From assembly GCA_003260075.1 (NCBI GenBank), contig QLIY01000032.1:181099-245098 (forward strand): a stretch of DNA of 64,000 bases. The letters are read 5' to 3'. Source of the stretch: Phallusia mammillata (lineage: Eukaryota > Chordata > Ascidiacea > Phlebobranchia > Ascidiidae). Below the pieces are notes generated by a model. It made no database searches, had not been told where the DNA came from, and saw only the letters and a program-made list of their open reading frames with translations. This document shows, in pieces, positions 48,801-61,200 of this stretch (the stretch's first letter is position 1; each line of letters begins with the position of its first letter). A program made the position numbers and the translations under genes.

Positions 48801-50296
48801 GTAACATAGGTTGTTGACGGTTTTGCTTTGTTTAAAGTAAATAATTCTTTTGCAATCCATAGAGATCGAAATTGACCAATACCAATGGCAGAACATTACC
48901 GAGGGAGTTGCCTTCGCCGCTGGGTGGTGCAAGTTCAGACTTGACAAAATGTTCCACGGTGTCAACTGGGTAAGCAGTAAAACCATATCTCGCATTGAAC
49001 ACAAAATGCTGATCCAGTGTATTTTTAAAAATCCAATCCCCCCCCCCAACACAAAATGCTGATCCAGTGTATTTTTAAAAATCCAATATCCCAGGGATAC
49101 TCAATTAGTTTTGTCAAAGGTCCAAGTACAGAAGTTTAAAAATCCCGAGGTCCGGACACTATTTTCAGAAATGCGAATGCAACATGTTTTAATTAAATTG
49201 ATACAGAAATGTGCACAGCAAAAGTGTATGCAGTAATAATCAAAAGCGCGCCGAAGATCCACATCAACGGCCCAAAGGTCCAGATGTAGACCGCGGTCTG
49301 CCATTTGAGTAGCCCTGCTATATCCCAACACATGATTGTAACAATTTGTTTATGACGTACAGGGCGATGATGTCTTCAAGAACAAGACCATTGAGAAACC
49401 AGGTCCAGGAACATTCGTGCTCACCCTCAACACCGGACCAGGATGTCCAGGAGGTATCATGATCAAGGTACGTGGGGTTTAACTTTAAATGATTTCGTTG
49501 TAACCCAACACAAACGTTAACATAAGCTGTGAGAAATTCCTTCCACTCAAAGCTTACCATAATTTTGCAGGCTAAAAATTAATCTTATTGCCTGGCTTTT
49601 AATGATGTTCAACCTGTAGTCTAACGTGCCTTTGTTTTACAGCAACAATGGGGAATGACCTTGAAGGACACCACCACTATGCCAGGTGCCACAGACAACA
49701 TGCTTTACTTCATTCAGGCAGATGACACCATGTGGCACAATGCCAAACCAGGTACGATCGAATTCCAAAAATAAGGGTCGTATAGTTTGAGGTTCAGAAT
49801 TTTTTACCAGAAAATCTTATAGACGTTACCCCCCCCCCACTTCATTCAGGCAGATGACACCATGTGGCACAATGCCAAACCAGGTATGTTCGAATTCCAA
49901 AAATAAGGGTCGTAGAGTTTGAGGTTCAGAATTTTTTACCAGAAAATCTTATAGACGTTGGACTGCACACATAAAATTACTCCGCGATCAGCTGATATAC
50001 ACTACAAGCATCATTTAAAAAACAGGACACTTGACTCGATAGCCCATATTTTTATCCGGTGTCCTTGCTGTTTGACGAAACCGTATGACAATGGCAATTT
50101 GATAAAGTTACAATGCGAACAAATTAGACTTGACTTGACTTGGAATACAATAGTATTTAATTTTCGCGCAGGTTTCATTTACGGTTACGACGCAACCGTT
50201 TGCGACAATCAGTTCACTTTCTCTGGTCAAGCCATGTTGGGAGGAGCCATCGTTGACGCGGTTATGGACGAACCCGACAAGGAAGTCTCTTTCTAA
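45891..50296 (+). CDS. Secreted fibronectin-III protein, cluster paralogue B
   Basis: Same architecture as paralogue A and the cleanest copy. Exons: 45891-46037, 46278-46428, 46708-46833, 47033-47156, 47373-47459, 47729-47798, 48161-48288, 48582-48670, 48863-48969, 49363-49467, 49643-49751, 50172-50296, in frame, 455 residues. The signal peptide is residues 1-18. Two fibronectin-III-like domains carry VALEWDLV, KEYVITLNNG, FDIMWQPV and QYDIRVTSEDD. The C-terminal region has TNWWSGSSG, LPCAVQYIKFWG, LRKTEVGMNF, CKFRLDKMFHG, GPGCPGGIMIK and QQWGMTLKDT. Four Cys match A and C, plus one extra (WCKF). Fragments of exons 2 and 11 are re-copied after C tracts at 46503-46564 and 49839-49884. Function unknown. 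Confidence 0.93.
49092..49317. mobile_element. hAT-like MITE
   Basis: It begins CAGGGATACTCAATTAG and ends CATTTGAGTAGCCCTG. Flanking octamers CAATATCC and CTATATCC match at 7 of 8. It lies in an intron of gene B. Confidence 0.75.
49985..50143 (+). repeat. Short retroelement 3' end with TGACTT tail
   Basis: It shares ordered words with 3340-3456 (ATAGCCCATATTTTT, GGTGTCCTTGCTG, GTATGACAATGG) and ends in ACTTGACTTGACTTGG. It is a SINE- or LINE-like copy in the last intron of gene B. Confidence 0.45.
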
Positions 50297-51762
50297 ATCA
50301 ACCACCAAACAACACAAGCACTTTTTTCAATAATTATCTGATATTTCATGATGTTAATGCACTCGACATTGGATAATAATTTTTTAATTCAAGGGTTCGC
50401 TTGGTTTAAGGCGATGATCATTTTTGCTTTGTGTGTTTTTTCGGCTAATGCTTGCTTTTTTGGCTGTTGTCTGTTTTTTTTAAGCTAACTCGTGTTAAAA
50501 TCTCCCATATACCCGAATATTTATAAAACATCAAAATATTAATAATATCGTGGGTAACAAATGCGAATATGTAACTAATAATAACAAAATCTTGTAACAT
50601 TTGTTTTAAATAAAACGAATTTTGGCTGCCAAAGGGCAAAGAATGTTTCGCAAAAACATACCTGTTTAAAAATGATTGTTGATTGTTCCACCCTTTCGTT
50701 TCAAATTTAACACAATAGATCATAACCTTATCGTTGGTTATAAAGCTAAAACATCCAGTATGTGAACTTTAAATTTGTTTTTCTGAAAACTGAATTGTTT
50801 GCTTGCATTCTTTGCCCTCTAAATTTCACATATGCTTACACAATATTGGTTAAAATGTGCCCTTTCTAATTATGCTTTTGCTTATTTCACCAATTTCAGG
50901 CCTAACCTATTTATTATCTGACGTTAACGTGTGCCAAAAATACGTACCAATAAACAAACCATTCGACAACGAAATTCTGTATGTTGGTGAAAAACAATCT
51001 CTCAGGTCAGAAAAAACTAAATAAAAACGGATGTTTACCACGGATAATACGCAGTTGGAGTTCAGTTGGCAACATCAAATCAAAAACATCAGGTGCTGAT
51101 CTTATACAAATGGTTTCAAAGGTCATTTTTTTCGTCATCAAGGTCAAATTCAAACGTAATGTTATCGACAATCTATCATGAACTAAACCATCGCAAAACA
51201 AATCTGACGCCCTGAAGTAGGTGCAAACTGGCACGATCATAACAAACACATCCGCCACGAAAACCCATCTTATCTGCATGAAATCGTTTCAGCAAAGCCT
51301 CACGGGCGAGAGTAGCTCGGAGCGTTGTAACTCGGTTTAAGCAAAGACCAGTTTAATTGCACAAGATTTCCGCAGCGGTTTGTGTCAAAATACTATTTAA
51401 AGAGTTAAAACTTGACAGCGATAGATAAACGCGCTAACAGTTTAGAGTTTATTAGCAAGTGTCGCATCAGACATATATGCTACATATAAGACTAGATGAG
51501 TGAAAGTTGGTACCGATTAAAAATATGGATCATATTGAACGAGCGATAGACTTCGTAAATGAGTTAGGACCCTCGTGAATATTTTAATCAAAGAGGCAAA
51601 TTTGACCCGCTAAACAAAAAGCTGTCGGCAAATATGTTTAAACAAGAATTAGTTTGGTCAAATCTGTTGTACAAAAGTTGTAATTCAAAATCCATTCGTT
51701 TTAGTTTGTTGCAGCAGCACAGCGATCTACTTTATTATCACGTATCAGAGATCAGTGCGAAA
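50297..51762. other. Intergenic region between genes B and C
   Basis: No gene recognised. AATAAA at 50609-50614 may serve gene B. CATATAAG near 51485 is a weak candidate TATA element for gene C. Confidence 0.4.
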
Positions 51763-54700
51763 ATGAAAAGGACAGAAGCGTCATTTTTCATCGGACTTTT
51801 GGCTTGTTTCCTGCCGATAGCGTTCGGTAACTACGCGGCGCCCACGAATATTCATAGCAACGTGACGTCACGGTCAGTTTACGTCACGTGGGACCCAATT
51901 GATGACGTCACTGGCTACAAGGTACGCCATGCAAATAATTTTTTAATCGTCATACATTTTTTAAGTAGCATAATGAAAAAATACCAAAGAGCGGTTAGCT
52001 AGTAAAATCATTTCATTGCAAAAGCCGGTGTTATAAGTGTTATAATTAATCAGTGCAAAAATCAAGCTTCTTCTTAGGCCCGTGTCTGTTGTTACCATAT
52101 TAGGAAATGTTGTTAATATTCCATCACTCTAAAGCTTAAGACAACTTTAATTGCGTCTTGTTTTTACACGTTACGACCTCTTTTAAAAGTCTTTAGGTAA
52201 TTGAATTCAAGTTTACAAAATCGCCATTCGTTGATTTTATTTAGATTCGCTTAACGGACCCGGCTACAAACAACCAAATTCAGGCGGCAGAATCGCAGAG
52301 TGCAGAGGCGGCGTTTGCGGGTCTCATGGCTGACACCTTATACGAGGTTGGCATCAGAGGAAGCGACCTCAATGGAACTGACGGCGCAGAAGCCACGCAC
52401 GAGTTTGTGACAAGTAAGCACAATACCCTGGCATATCTCTCGCTTGTCTTGTCTTTCGAATTGTTTCAATGTGAAAAATGAGTTTGGAATCAAGAAATTT
52501 AGAATAGCTTTACAAAGATTAAAATTCTCACTCCAGTAACGTAGTCATTTTAATATTTAAACATTCGTAAATACAATTGCTATTTACAAACCCATTTACT
52601 TGAGTTTAACCAGTAAATTTGAAATCAAAACATAACTACTGGCTACTGCAATTGCAACAAAACGTGTTTAAATTGTAGGTCTTCAACGCAGTTTTTGTGG
52701 TTAGTATATTTTAGCATTTACCAAAAATAATCGGGCGAAAAACAGGGCGACTTATCTCAATAAGAATCTTAGAAGCTTTCCGAATTATCAGAAAACCGGT
52801 TTGGTCGCCTCGAACCTCCGCAGGCGTTGCATGAGGAAATCACAACGCCATATTGGGCCTTAATTGCATAAGCATTTCATCTGCGGGTAATTAAACAAAT
52901 AACAAACTAGCAGTAAGCAAACGAACATGGCAATGTATTTGCGAGTCTTCGACAGAATACAGAATATGAATTCCCCTGCAAATGGTTCCTTAAAACTGCA
53001 AAAATAATCACTTCTTTCGCCAACGTAGAAACATCGCAAAAATTGTGACTCTACCGCTTTGACAAGTTGACTTTCAACGTGTGCAATAAACCAAGTTATA
53101 CATTACATTCTTATCACTCGCATGCGTACGATATGATAAGAGCAGTTTGTAGGCCACAACATACGCCGGTTTTGAGCTACGATTCGTAGAAAAAAAAACC
53201 ATAAGCGGCTTCGAGCACAAATTGAAAAAGCAAACATGTTGAAGTGCTGTTGGGCGGCATAGAGATCATGCAGAATCAGTATATTTATTGCATGTTGTTT
53301 CTGCACGTGAATCTGCAGACCTAGCGGCACCTGAAGACATCACTGTATTCGAAGCGACCGCAGGCACCATAGAAATCGAGTGGAAAAGGACGAATGTGTC
53401 GTCATACGAGGTTCGCGTCACCACCGATGACGACGTCCCAATCGGTAGGTGAATGAAATTTGTCGAAACAAAATGCTGCGTGTGGCCGATAAACTTAAAC
53501 TTCAGCGAAATCGACAATTGAGCTGTTTTACTATGTTTACATAAACTTAATAAGCTTTTCGATAGCCTGTAAAAACTTTGACCCGAGCTGATAAATCCTG
53601 TACATTTTTTAGAGGTTGATATAAGCAAGGACGATATATCAGCTTACATCGAGGGATTAGATACGATGACCTACTACAAGATTCACGTTCGGGCAATTTC
53701 CGACGATGGCCGTTCATCAGACGAAACATTATTAAGGTGTTTTGATTTACTTTAAAACATTGGAGCCACACGACCACAAACATCTGGGAATGATGATAAA
53801 AAACTATATTACATTTTTTAGAGTGAGAACTGATGGTTCGGGAATACGTGTAACCGACTGGTGGGAATCACCTCAAGGTGGACTGAAAGGAAAGGCAACA
53901 ATCTTCAGGTAAATGTTCAATGTTACAGTTTTTCATCTGCTTCAGAATACACACAAACTTTTTAAATACTCTGTGGGCATACATACAGGCTTCCTGAGAC
54001 ACTGAGAGCAACATAAGATGAGCATGCTGTGGCCACACACCAGCTAATGTGCAGCGTTAATTTTCACATGTCTGACCATATATACGCGCTCTCTGAGTAC
54101 ACTGAGGACCACATTAGATATGCAAGCTATGGCCATACACTAGTTGATGTGCAGCATAGTTTTTCATGTGCCTGGGTGTACATACAGGCTCCTGAGTACA
54201 CTGAGAGCAACATTAAATGATACACGATGTGGCCACACACCATACTAAAAGCGCAACCCGCCTTCTCTTCACTTCTAATGTACCGGTGTTTCAACAAGTT
54301 GATCTTAAGCGTCGGTAGATTAGGTTGGATTCGGCCACGAGTAGGCTATATGGCATATAGTATATGTCATTATTTTGTTTGTAGAATGTGTTCTGCATAA
54401 AGTTAATTTTTTTTCAAAAACATTAATTTTTACACAGACCTCTACAAATTCCTCCTGGCTTATATCGGATGAGGGTACACTTCCCATGTGCGGTTCAAAA
54501 CTGGACGGTGAGTAGAAGAATAACTGACTCCGCAATAACTCGGACCACATCTTCTGTTAATGTTAACATTGACAGAAACATTGATAATGTAGTCTTATCT
54601 TATATTAAACTAAAATTCCGAAACGACGATTTTCTTCGTTAGGCCTAAGCCTATGCAGGGATTCCTAACCGAGCAGGAATCCCCCCCCCCCTTATCTTAT

Positions 54701-57639
54701 ATTAAACTAAAATTCCGAAACGACGATTTTCTTCGTTAAGCCTATGCAGGGATTCCTAACCGAGCAGGAAATTTAAAACTTGACGGAAAAATGTACTTTA
54801 ATTTTTTACATGTGGTTTATAAATAAACACTTTAGCTCTGGGAATATAACTGTGACGTTTATCAAATGCCCAATTTTAAATGATCTTGGTATGGTTCAGC
54901 GTTTACTACGTGGTATATTAGGAAAATGTTTTAAAATGATAAGAAAGGAATTTGTCAAAAAAGGTTGAGAACCACTGCTTTAAACTGAAGGTTGAGTATA
55001 GTATCATTTATATTCGTTCCAGTTCTGGCACGTGCATATGGACGACGATGAATCGGATCCGGATGATGGTTTCTTTTTGCTCTTTCAAAATCAAACATGG
55101 CAATGGCGGAAAACTGAGATTGGTGTGGTTTTCAACTACGGCTTGGGCGCGTAAGTCTTAGCCGTGGTGGATCCTTTGCTCCTAGTTGGCGTTAAACCAC
55201 GAGTTCTAAACGTTGTTGGTTCTAATCTCACCCCTGTTTTAGATATTCTTTGTGACAATTTTGCGTAAAACCCTACAAACTAAGTCACAAAATTGGCAAA
55301 GGCCAAAGCTGCAGTATAAATCAGTTCGCTGGCGGACATTACAAGAACGAGGAAATAAAATAAGTCCAACGTTATTTAGCAAAATTATGGACAGCTTAAA
55401 CTTTTTTCAGTTCTAAAGAATACTTATTTGATATGTGCAGCACTATTTTTTACACCTAGTGTCTCTTGACCCTTTGAAATTACAATCAACCGAAACATTA
55501 TCACAGTCAAATCCGGTCAAACAAATTTGACAACCGGAAAATCCGCTTAATTGCATACATGGGCTCCAAACTCATGCTGTGGGTGAAATCACCGCCTAAT
55601 CGCATAATCCGGTTAGAACAAAAAAAGCTTGACAAAGTGGCTGTGCATAGTAAACCCGATTCGCCGCTATTACGTATCGCCAGCAGGGACTTAATATAGT
55701 GACGAGTCAAAGTTTTCAAGTTTCATAACAAACGTAAAAAGAATTAAACTTCAAAAACTTTCCAGCGGTGCATGTATAGCAGTGAACGAAAATATCACGG
55801 TGGACTTCGGAGACGACTTGGCCCCGAAAGAAACTTCAAAGAAAACAGGCAAGTCAGAAAGCGTGTTTCTAGTCAGTGACGTAATCGTGTGACGTTGTTC
55901 GCTTCGCAGACGTCAGAGTTGAGCAAAACGAATGGAAATCATCATTGCGGGAAGAAGGAGAAGTGGCGGGGATGCTGAAACTGCGGCTCGACGATCTTTA
56001 CCACGGAACTAACCACGTGAGTGACAATGTTGTAGAAGTAAACCAACATCCAATACTGTTGCGATCATGGGCGTCCGCAGGAAAACAAACAAACAGGGGA
56101 GGGCAATGTTATCGTCATATCGCCGCTCGAGAAACGGTATTTTAGAACAAATATCATCTGACAGTGCTACTCATTATTGACAATCCCAATGTAGCAAAGT
56201 AATACAGTAAACACAATATTAAGTATCACTGAAGTATGTGGTGGGTTGGCAAAATATTTCTCCCCTGCGGATGCCTATGGTTGCAATTACAACGAGATTA
56301 TTAAACATGCCCAGTAGAGACCCTTGTACGTAGTAATTAGGCATTGTTCAAAAAGTTTTAACCCAATGATATTAACTTTAAAAAAATCAAGCCATCTCGA
56401 GGCTAAAACCGATCAAGGCTTCAAACCTTTTGGCGTCGATTTGCCGTGAAACCAAACAGTGGCTGGGCGATGTTCAACAGTTACGTCACGCAAAAACTAC
56501 CTAGTTGCAAGCGAGAGTTGTCACGTGACTAGGTCCATACTGATACTCGGTCTATTCCTAATTAACGTTGGTGCAAACATATTTTAATTTCGCCCTTTAC
56601 GTGACTAGGTCCATACTGATACTCGGTCTATTCCTAATTAACGTTGGTGCAAACATATTTTAATTTCGCCCTTTACTGAAATTTTGTTTCCAGAACGACA
56701 AAAAAACTGAAACATCGATACAGAAGCCTCTGCCTGGTAGTTACGTTATTGCGGTAGATGCCGGAGAGGGTTGTCCAGGTGGACTCGCAATAAAGGTAAA
56801 ATGTAAATGAAAACCTCTATTATCCGAAAACATTGAGTTTTCCACTCGTTTCTGAACTTAGTTGGGTTTAACAATACGGCAAAAGAGGCGAAAGTAAAGA
56901 CCCTCATATCAGAAAATGGAAATAAAGTGATTAGGGGAGCTTGTAAATAGGTACAGTCCATTGAAACACGGGAGCTTGTAAAGAAAACAGTCCATTGAAA
57001 CACGGGAGTGTTGTTAAATAAACCGAAAAATCATTTCTCTACAACTTCCTAAAGTTCACAATGATTTAAGCATCTCATTTGCAGGTTTGGTGGGGAATGA
57101 CCCGTAAAGACACACAGTACTTAGAGGAACACAAAGTCAACGTCCATTACTTCACACAGAAGAAAACTGGAGATTGGACCAATAACCAGCCAGGTAACAG
57201 AAGCTGGCCTTACCAAAATCTACTAACAAACATTACAAAAATAGGCTATTGCTGCCAGGCATAATGTATCCGTGTGTGTTTTGCACTTTGTCGCTATATA
57301 AGAATTTTGTCCTGCAAGTTATGTCATTATCCTGATAAAGGCGTCTTGTATAGGACGTTGAAACGTCGATTATTTATAATAAAACTGCTGGATGAGCAAC
57401 ACTTGGTTAAACATTACAAAGGGCAGCAAAAAAACACCTATAAGCGCTTCGATAAACTTAGTCCTCCTAATTTCATATATCAGAACTATTGATACAAATG
57501 TATGCTTGTTTGTGTTTTAGGTCTTTTGTACAGTTATGACCCTGCAATCTGTCCAAGCCGGAGCAACATAACTAGCTACATTCTTGAAGACAGCAAGTTT
57601 GTGGACAGTGTTTATGGAAGTTATGATTATACCCTGTAG
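51763..57639 (+). CDS. Secreted fibronectin-III protein, cluster paralogue C
   Basis: Exons: 51763-51921, 52245-52413, 53319-53444, 53613-53736, 53822-53908, 54438-54507, 55023-55150, 55766-55848, 55910-56016, 56694-56795, 57085-57193, 57521-57639, in frame, 460 residues. The signal peptide is about residues 1-22 (FFIGLLACFLPIAFG). Fibronectin-III-like domains carry VYVTWDPIDDVTGYKI, IEIEWKR and SYEVRVTTDDD. The C-terminal region has VTDWWESPQGG, FPCAVQNWTFW, WRKTEIGVVF, LKLRLDDLYHG, GEGCPGGLAIK and VWWGMTRKDT. The 124-, 87-, 70- and 128-bp exons match A and B in length and phase. The intron after 55848 uses a GC donor. AATAAA at 57728-57733 is the likely poly(A) signal. Function unknown. Confidence 0.92.
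53968..54245 (+). repeat. Minisatellite, about three units of roughly 90 bp
   Basis: Diverged units share CATACATACAGGCT, CTGAGTACACTGAGAGCAAC, and GCTGTGGCCACACACCA or similar. It lies in an intron of gene C. Confidence 0.7.
54745..54975. mobile_element. Degraded hAT-like MITE (GGTTCCCAAC family)
   Basis: The right end GGTTGAGAACCACTG and internal TTTAGCTCTGGGAATATAAC match copies at 7621 and 31442. The left end (CAGGGATTCCTAACC) is diverged and no target duplication is visible. Its left part is re-copied across the C tract at 54681. Confidence 0.5.
56523..56674 (+). repeat. Tandem duplication, 2 x 76 bp
   Basis: The segment starting ACGTGACTAGGTCC recurs apparently unchanged from 56599, with no C tract between. 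It is a recent local duplication in an intron of gene C. Confidence 0.85.
57240..57408 (+). mobile_element. Short retroelement with hammerhead-like core
   Basis: Flanked by a perfect 12-bp duplication AAACATTACAAA at 57228-57239 and 57409-57420, typical of retroposition. It begins near GGCTATTGCTGCCAGGCATA and ends GATGAGCAACACTTGGTT. Internally CTGATAA, a potential stem GGCGTC/GACGTT, then GAAAC resemble a hammerhead ribozyme core with one altered core base. Confidence 0.65.
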
Positions 57640-58259
57640 AGTAAACCAGCACATAAAACTCTTGGCCTGAAAAGCTGATGTGCAAAGATATATTGTAAAG
57701 ACAGTAAATGTGTATAGAATGTACTCTAATAAAAAATCAACAACGCAAGTCAAGTGAAATGTATTCTATCCATTGCATGAAAACCTTGCAGCATACCTAG
57801 TGCTCTAAATAGTTTAACTTAAAAAATAACTATAAAAACAGGGTAGTTCCGTTTTGCTAACAAGTAAACAATATGTGTTGTTACAGTGTATGCAGCATTA
57901 CCACTTTGTAGTCAACATTTGTTATATAACCTGTTTTATGAGTCAAGAAAAACACAAAATTAATAAAAAGTTTAAATACCACTAAAAACAAGAAAAGATA
58001 ATGGTAGTAAAACCCAAAAATATTGTTAGGTAACTACATAAACCATTAATATTTCCTTTCTATCTTCTGAATATTTGCAATCTCAAAATTACAGTAAAAA
58101 CTGCTTACAATGCATCTATACCTTACTATAACTTAACCTAACTATGCCTTTTTAAATCATGTACACACATCAGGTAAAGATATAAAACAGTTTATTTTAG
58201 AGGAACTTACGACACTTTTTTCCCTGTATGGGTATTTTCATCGGGCGATATATTGCATT
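57640..58259. other. Intergenic, gene C and MRPL1 3' ends
   Basis: Converging 3' flanks. Only AT-rich sequence and the gene C poly(A) signal are seen. Confidence 0.5.
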
Positions 58260-61200
58260 TCACTCTATGTCCTCGCTTTTAAGGACAGCTTTGAAGTCGA
58301 AAGGGATATATTCAGTGAAACTGCTGATCGATACACTTTTTAACAAATCTTTGGTTTTACTGAGTGTTCTTGCTTGCAACAAATTTTCCAAAATAAAAAG
58401 GATGTTTCTTTCAAGATTTTCTACAGGGTTGTCAAGCTAAAAAAACAAAAAATAAAATTTTATGGTCAAAGCAAATGCTGAAAAGCTGACATAATTTTTT
58501 GACTGTTTTTCGGAGATGCACTTTTTCATTCACAACTAACTTTCTGATGGGCAAGCAATAAAAATGGCACTATGCAAAATTGCAAGTTGGTAATAACTAC
58601 ATTGACATTCTTTATATTGATGCAGTATAAAATACAAGTCTTAGTTTCCAAAAGAACTGACCTGCCCAATGACTACCTTACACTCTGTGCCATCTGAGCC
58701 AACATTTGAGAAATTGGCTTCGTTTGCAAAAACTTTAAGCTGGTCAACAAAATCATCCAGCACAGTAGCTTGCTTTTTGTTGGGAAAGTTTTGACCAACC
58801 ACTTTTTGCAATTCAGTATTTTTGGAAATTACATCAAAAAACTGTTTCGTGGAAATGTAATAGTCGCACTTTAATTTGTTTTGCATGATCTGTAATGCAC
58901 AAAAAACAAAATTGTTTAATATCACATGCTGGTGTTGTCATACTGATACTGGGTAATATAAAGCAACTACAGACGAATCCGGTTAATCGCATAAACTGGA
59001 TATTCGCATCGATTTTTAACGAAATATGCGATTAACCGGATTGATGAACTCAATGTGAAAGTCAAACAGACCGAGTTTTTGGAATCAAAAACGAGGATAT
59101 AATAGTGAAATCAACCGATCTATGCGCAACCTTAACCGAGCAATCCCTTTTCATATTCTTGCATTTCTACACCAAATATCTACTTGCATTCTATACCAAA
59201 TAACGCATCTAATTTTAACGAGTCGTTATCTCAAAGCCGTCCCCCCCCCCCTACATGTGGTTTATGAAACTGTAACCTATCGCTAGTCTGGAAAATCTAT
59301 CGATCATCAGCAAAAAAGGCTTGGAAAAATGGTTAAATGGTTAACATCAGCGTTTTTTTAAGGTGTTTTGGGGTACCGAAACGGTCCCCCAAATTTCTCC
59401 AGCGTTTTCCCAAACCCCCCCCCCCACATTGATCCTTTTTTGTTGGCTTATCTAATCGCCAATAGTGATATAACAAACAATTACGAAACTGGTGTTCCGG
59501 CAAAGACGCTGATTGTAATTTCTTGCTAAGTGCAAACTGCACCAAATTCGAAGTATTAAAGTGCAATGAAATTTGAACAATGTTAAATGTAAAACAAATG
59601 ATCAAAAATGTTTTCTGTTATATTGTTCATGACCCGCCAAACACGAAATAGTTGTAAAAAATGTTAGATCGCAAGTAATCACACGATGTTGTTTAGATTC
59701 ACGTAATTGGTAACGTGCCAACGACTGACATATTTTATGTCTTCTATTCGTGACCTTGCGCAACTTATCAGGTGGATCACCGATTAAGAGATGCATTTAT
59801 TCCTCTAGCAACTATCACACGTTGATCATGTGACAGTCACGCTAATCTCGCAGCGGCAGTTTTGCTAAGTAAGCTAGACAGTAGCGCCGCGATCTAAGTC
59901 TTTGAAGGTTTTGTTAAAATCAATTATTTTTTGTCAATTGGATAACGGGTTATAATAAAAACTGATGCAGCTCGCCTTAGCGCCCTTGCGCTGTAGAATG
60001 CCCCCCCCCCCTTGCTTTGTGAAAGTGTAATAAAACACTTTTTTCTGCAAATCAACAACATAACAGCTTTAATAAAAGGAACAGACCAATGTATTTTCAT
60101 CTTGAAAAACAGAAAGTAAAAAGAGATATGGCACTAGAAAACTTACTGCAAGTTGCCCCCCCCCCCCAAGCATGACGTCATGTACTGCGCTGAGAGTAAT
60201 AAATCTAGTTTTGACTTGAGAGTACTTTTCCAATTCTCCACAACAAAAGAGAGAAAATACTGCTCCGTTGCCATAGTGGAGCGTCACTGCAACTTTGTTT
60301 TAGCTGGGGAAGTGAAAATGAGCACTTACGTTAACGGCGTGTATTGTTTACATAGCAACCGGATTATCGCATAATCCCNTCGCACTTGAGTTTGTTCTGC
60401 ATGATCTGTAATGCACAAAAAACAAAATTGTTTAATATCACATGCTGGTGTTGTCATACTGATACTGGGTAATATAAAGTAACTATAAGGGTAAAAATAA
60501 GGTCATTAAATAAAGATAAAAATAAAGCACATTTTTTAGACCACTGATAGATGAGCAAGCCAATTTAACTTAGTAATGTTTTGTCAGGGTTACATACATT
60601 TTGCAGTACTACAGATAAATCCTAAATTAAGTTAGTTACATGTGGTTTATGAAATCGTAACCTATCGCTGGTCTGAAAAATCATCCGCTTATTTGATAAA
60701 AACATCTTGGCAAAAAATACGTATGTGGTTAACATGCTTCTTCTGTATGTAGAATATAAAAACCTTCATGATAACTTCTCTGTCTCCAGCTGTATAGGCA
60801 CCGTTTTCCAAAGCCAAGTTCCGAAGTTTTTCATCATCAGTGAAAACACACACTTTGTTTTGATAATTCGTTGGATGTGGTAGTTGCTTTGTGAAAGTGT
60901 AATAAAACACTTTTTTCTGCAAATCAACAACGTAACAGCTTTAATAAAAGGAACATGCCAATGTATTTTCATCTTGAAATAATTAATGAAAATCAATTTA
61001 AACAAGTTTTATAAACAGGAAGTAAAAAGAGATATGACACTAGAAAACTTACTGCCAGTTGCAAAACAAGACAGAGAACTAACCTAATACCTTATGCCTA
61101 ATAGTTAATTTTACACATATTTGTCCAAACAAGAGCACAATATATAAATAAACATCAGAAATGAAACAAGTTGCTTTTACCTTTTTGAAAAAATATAATT

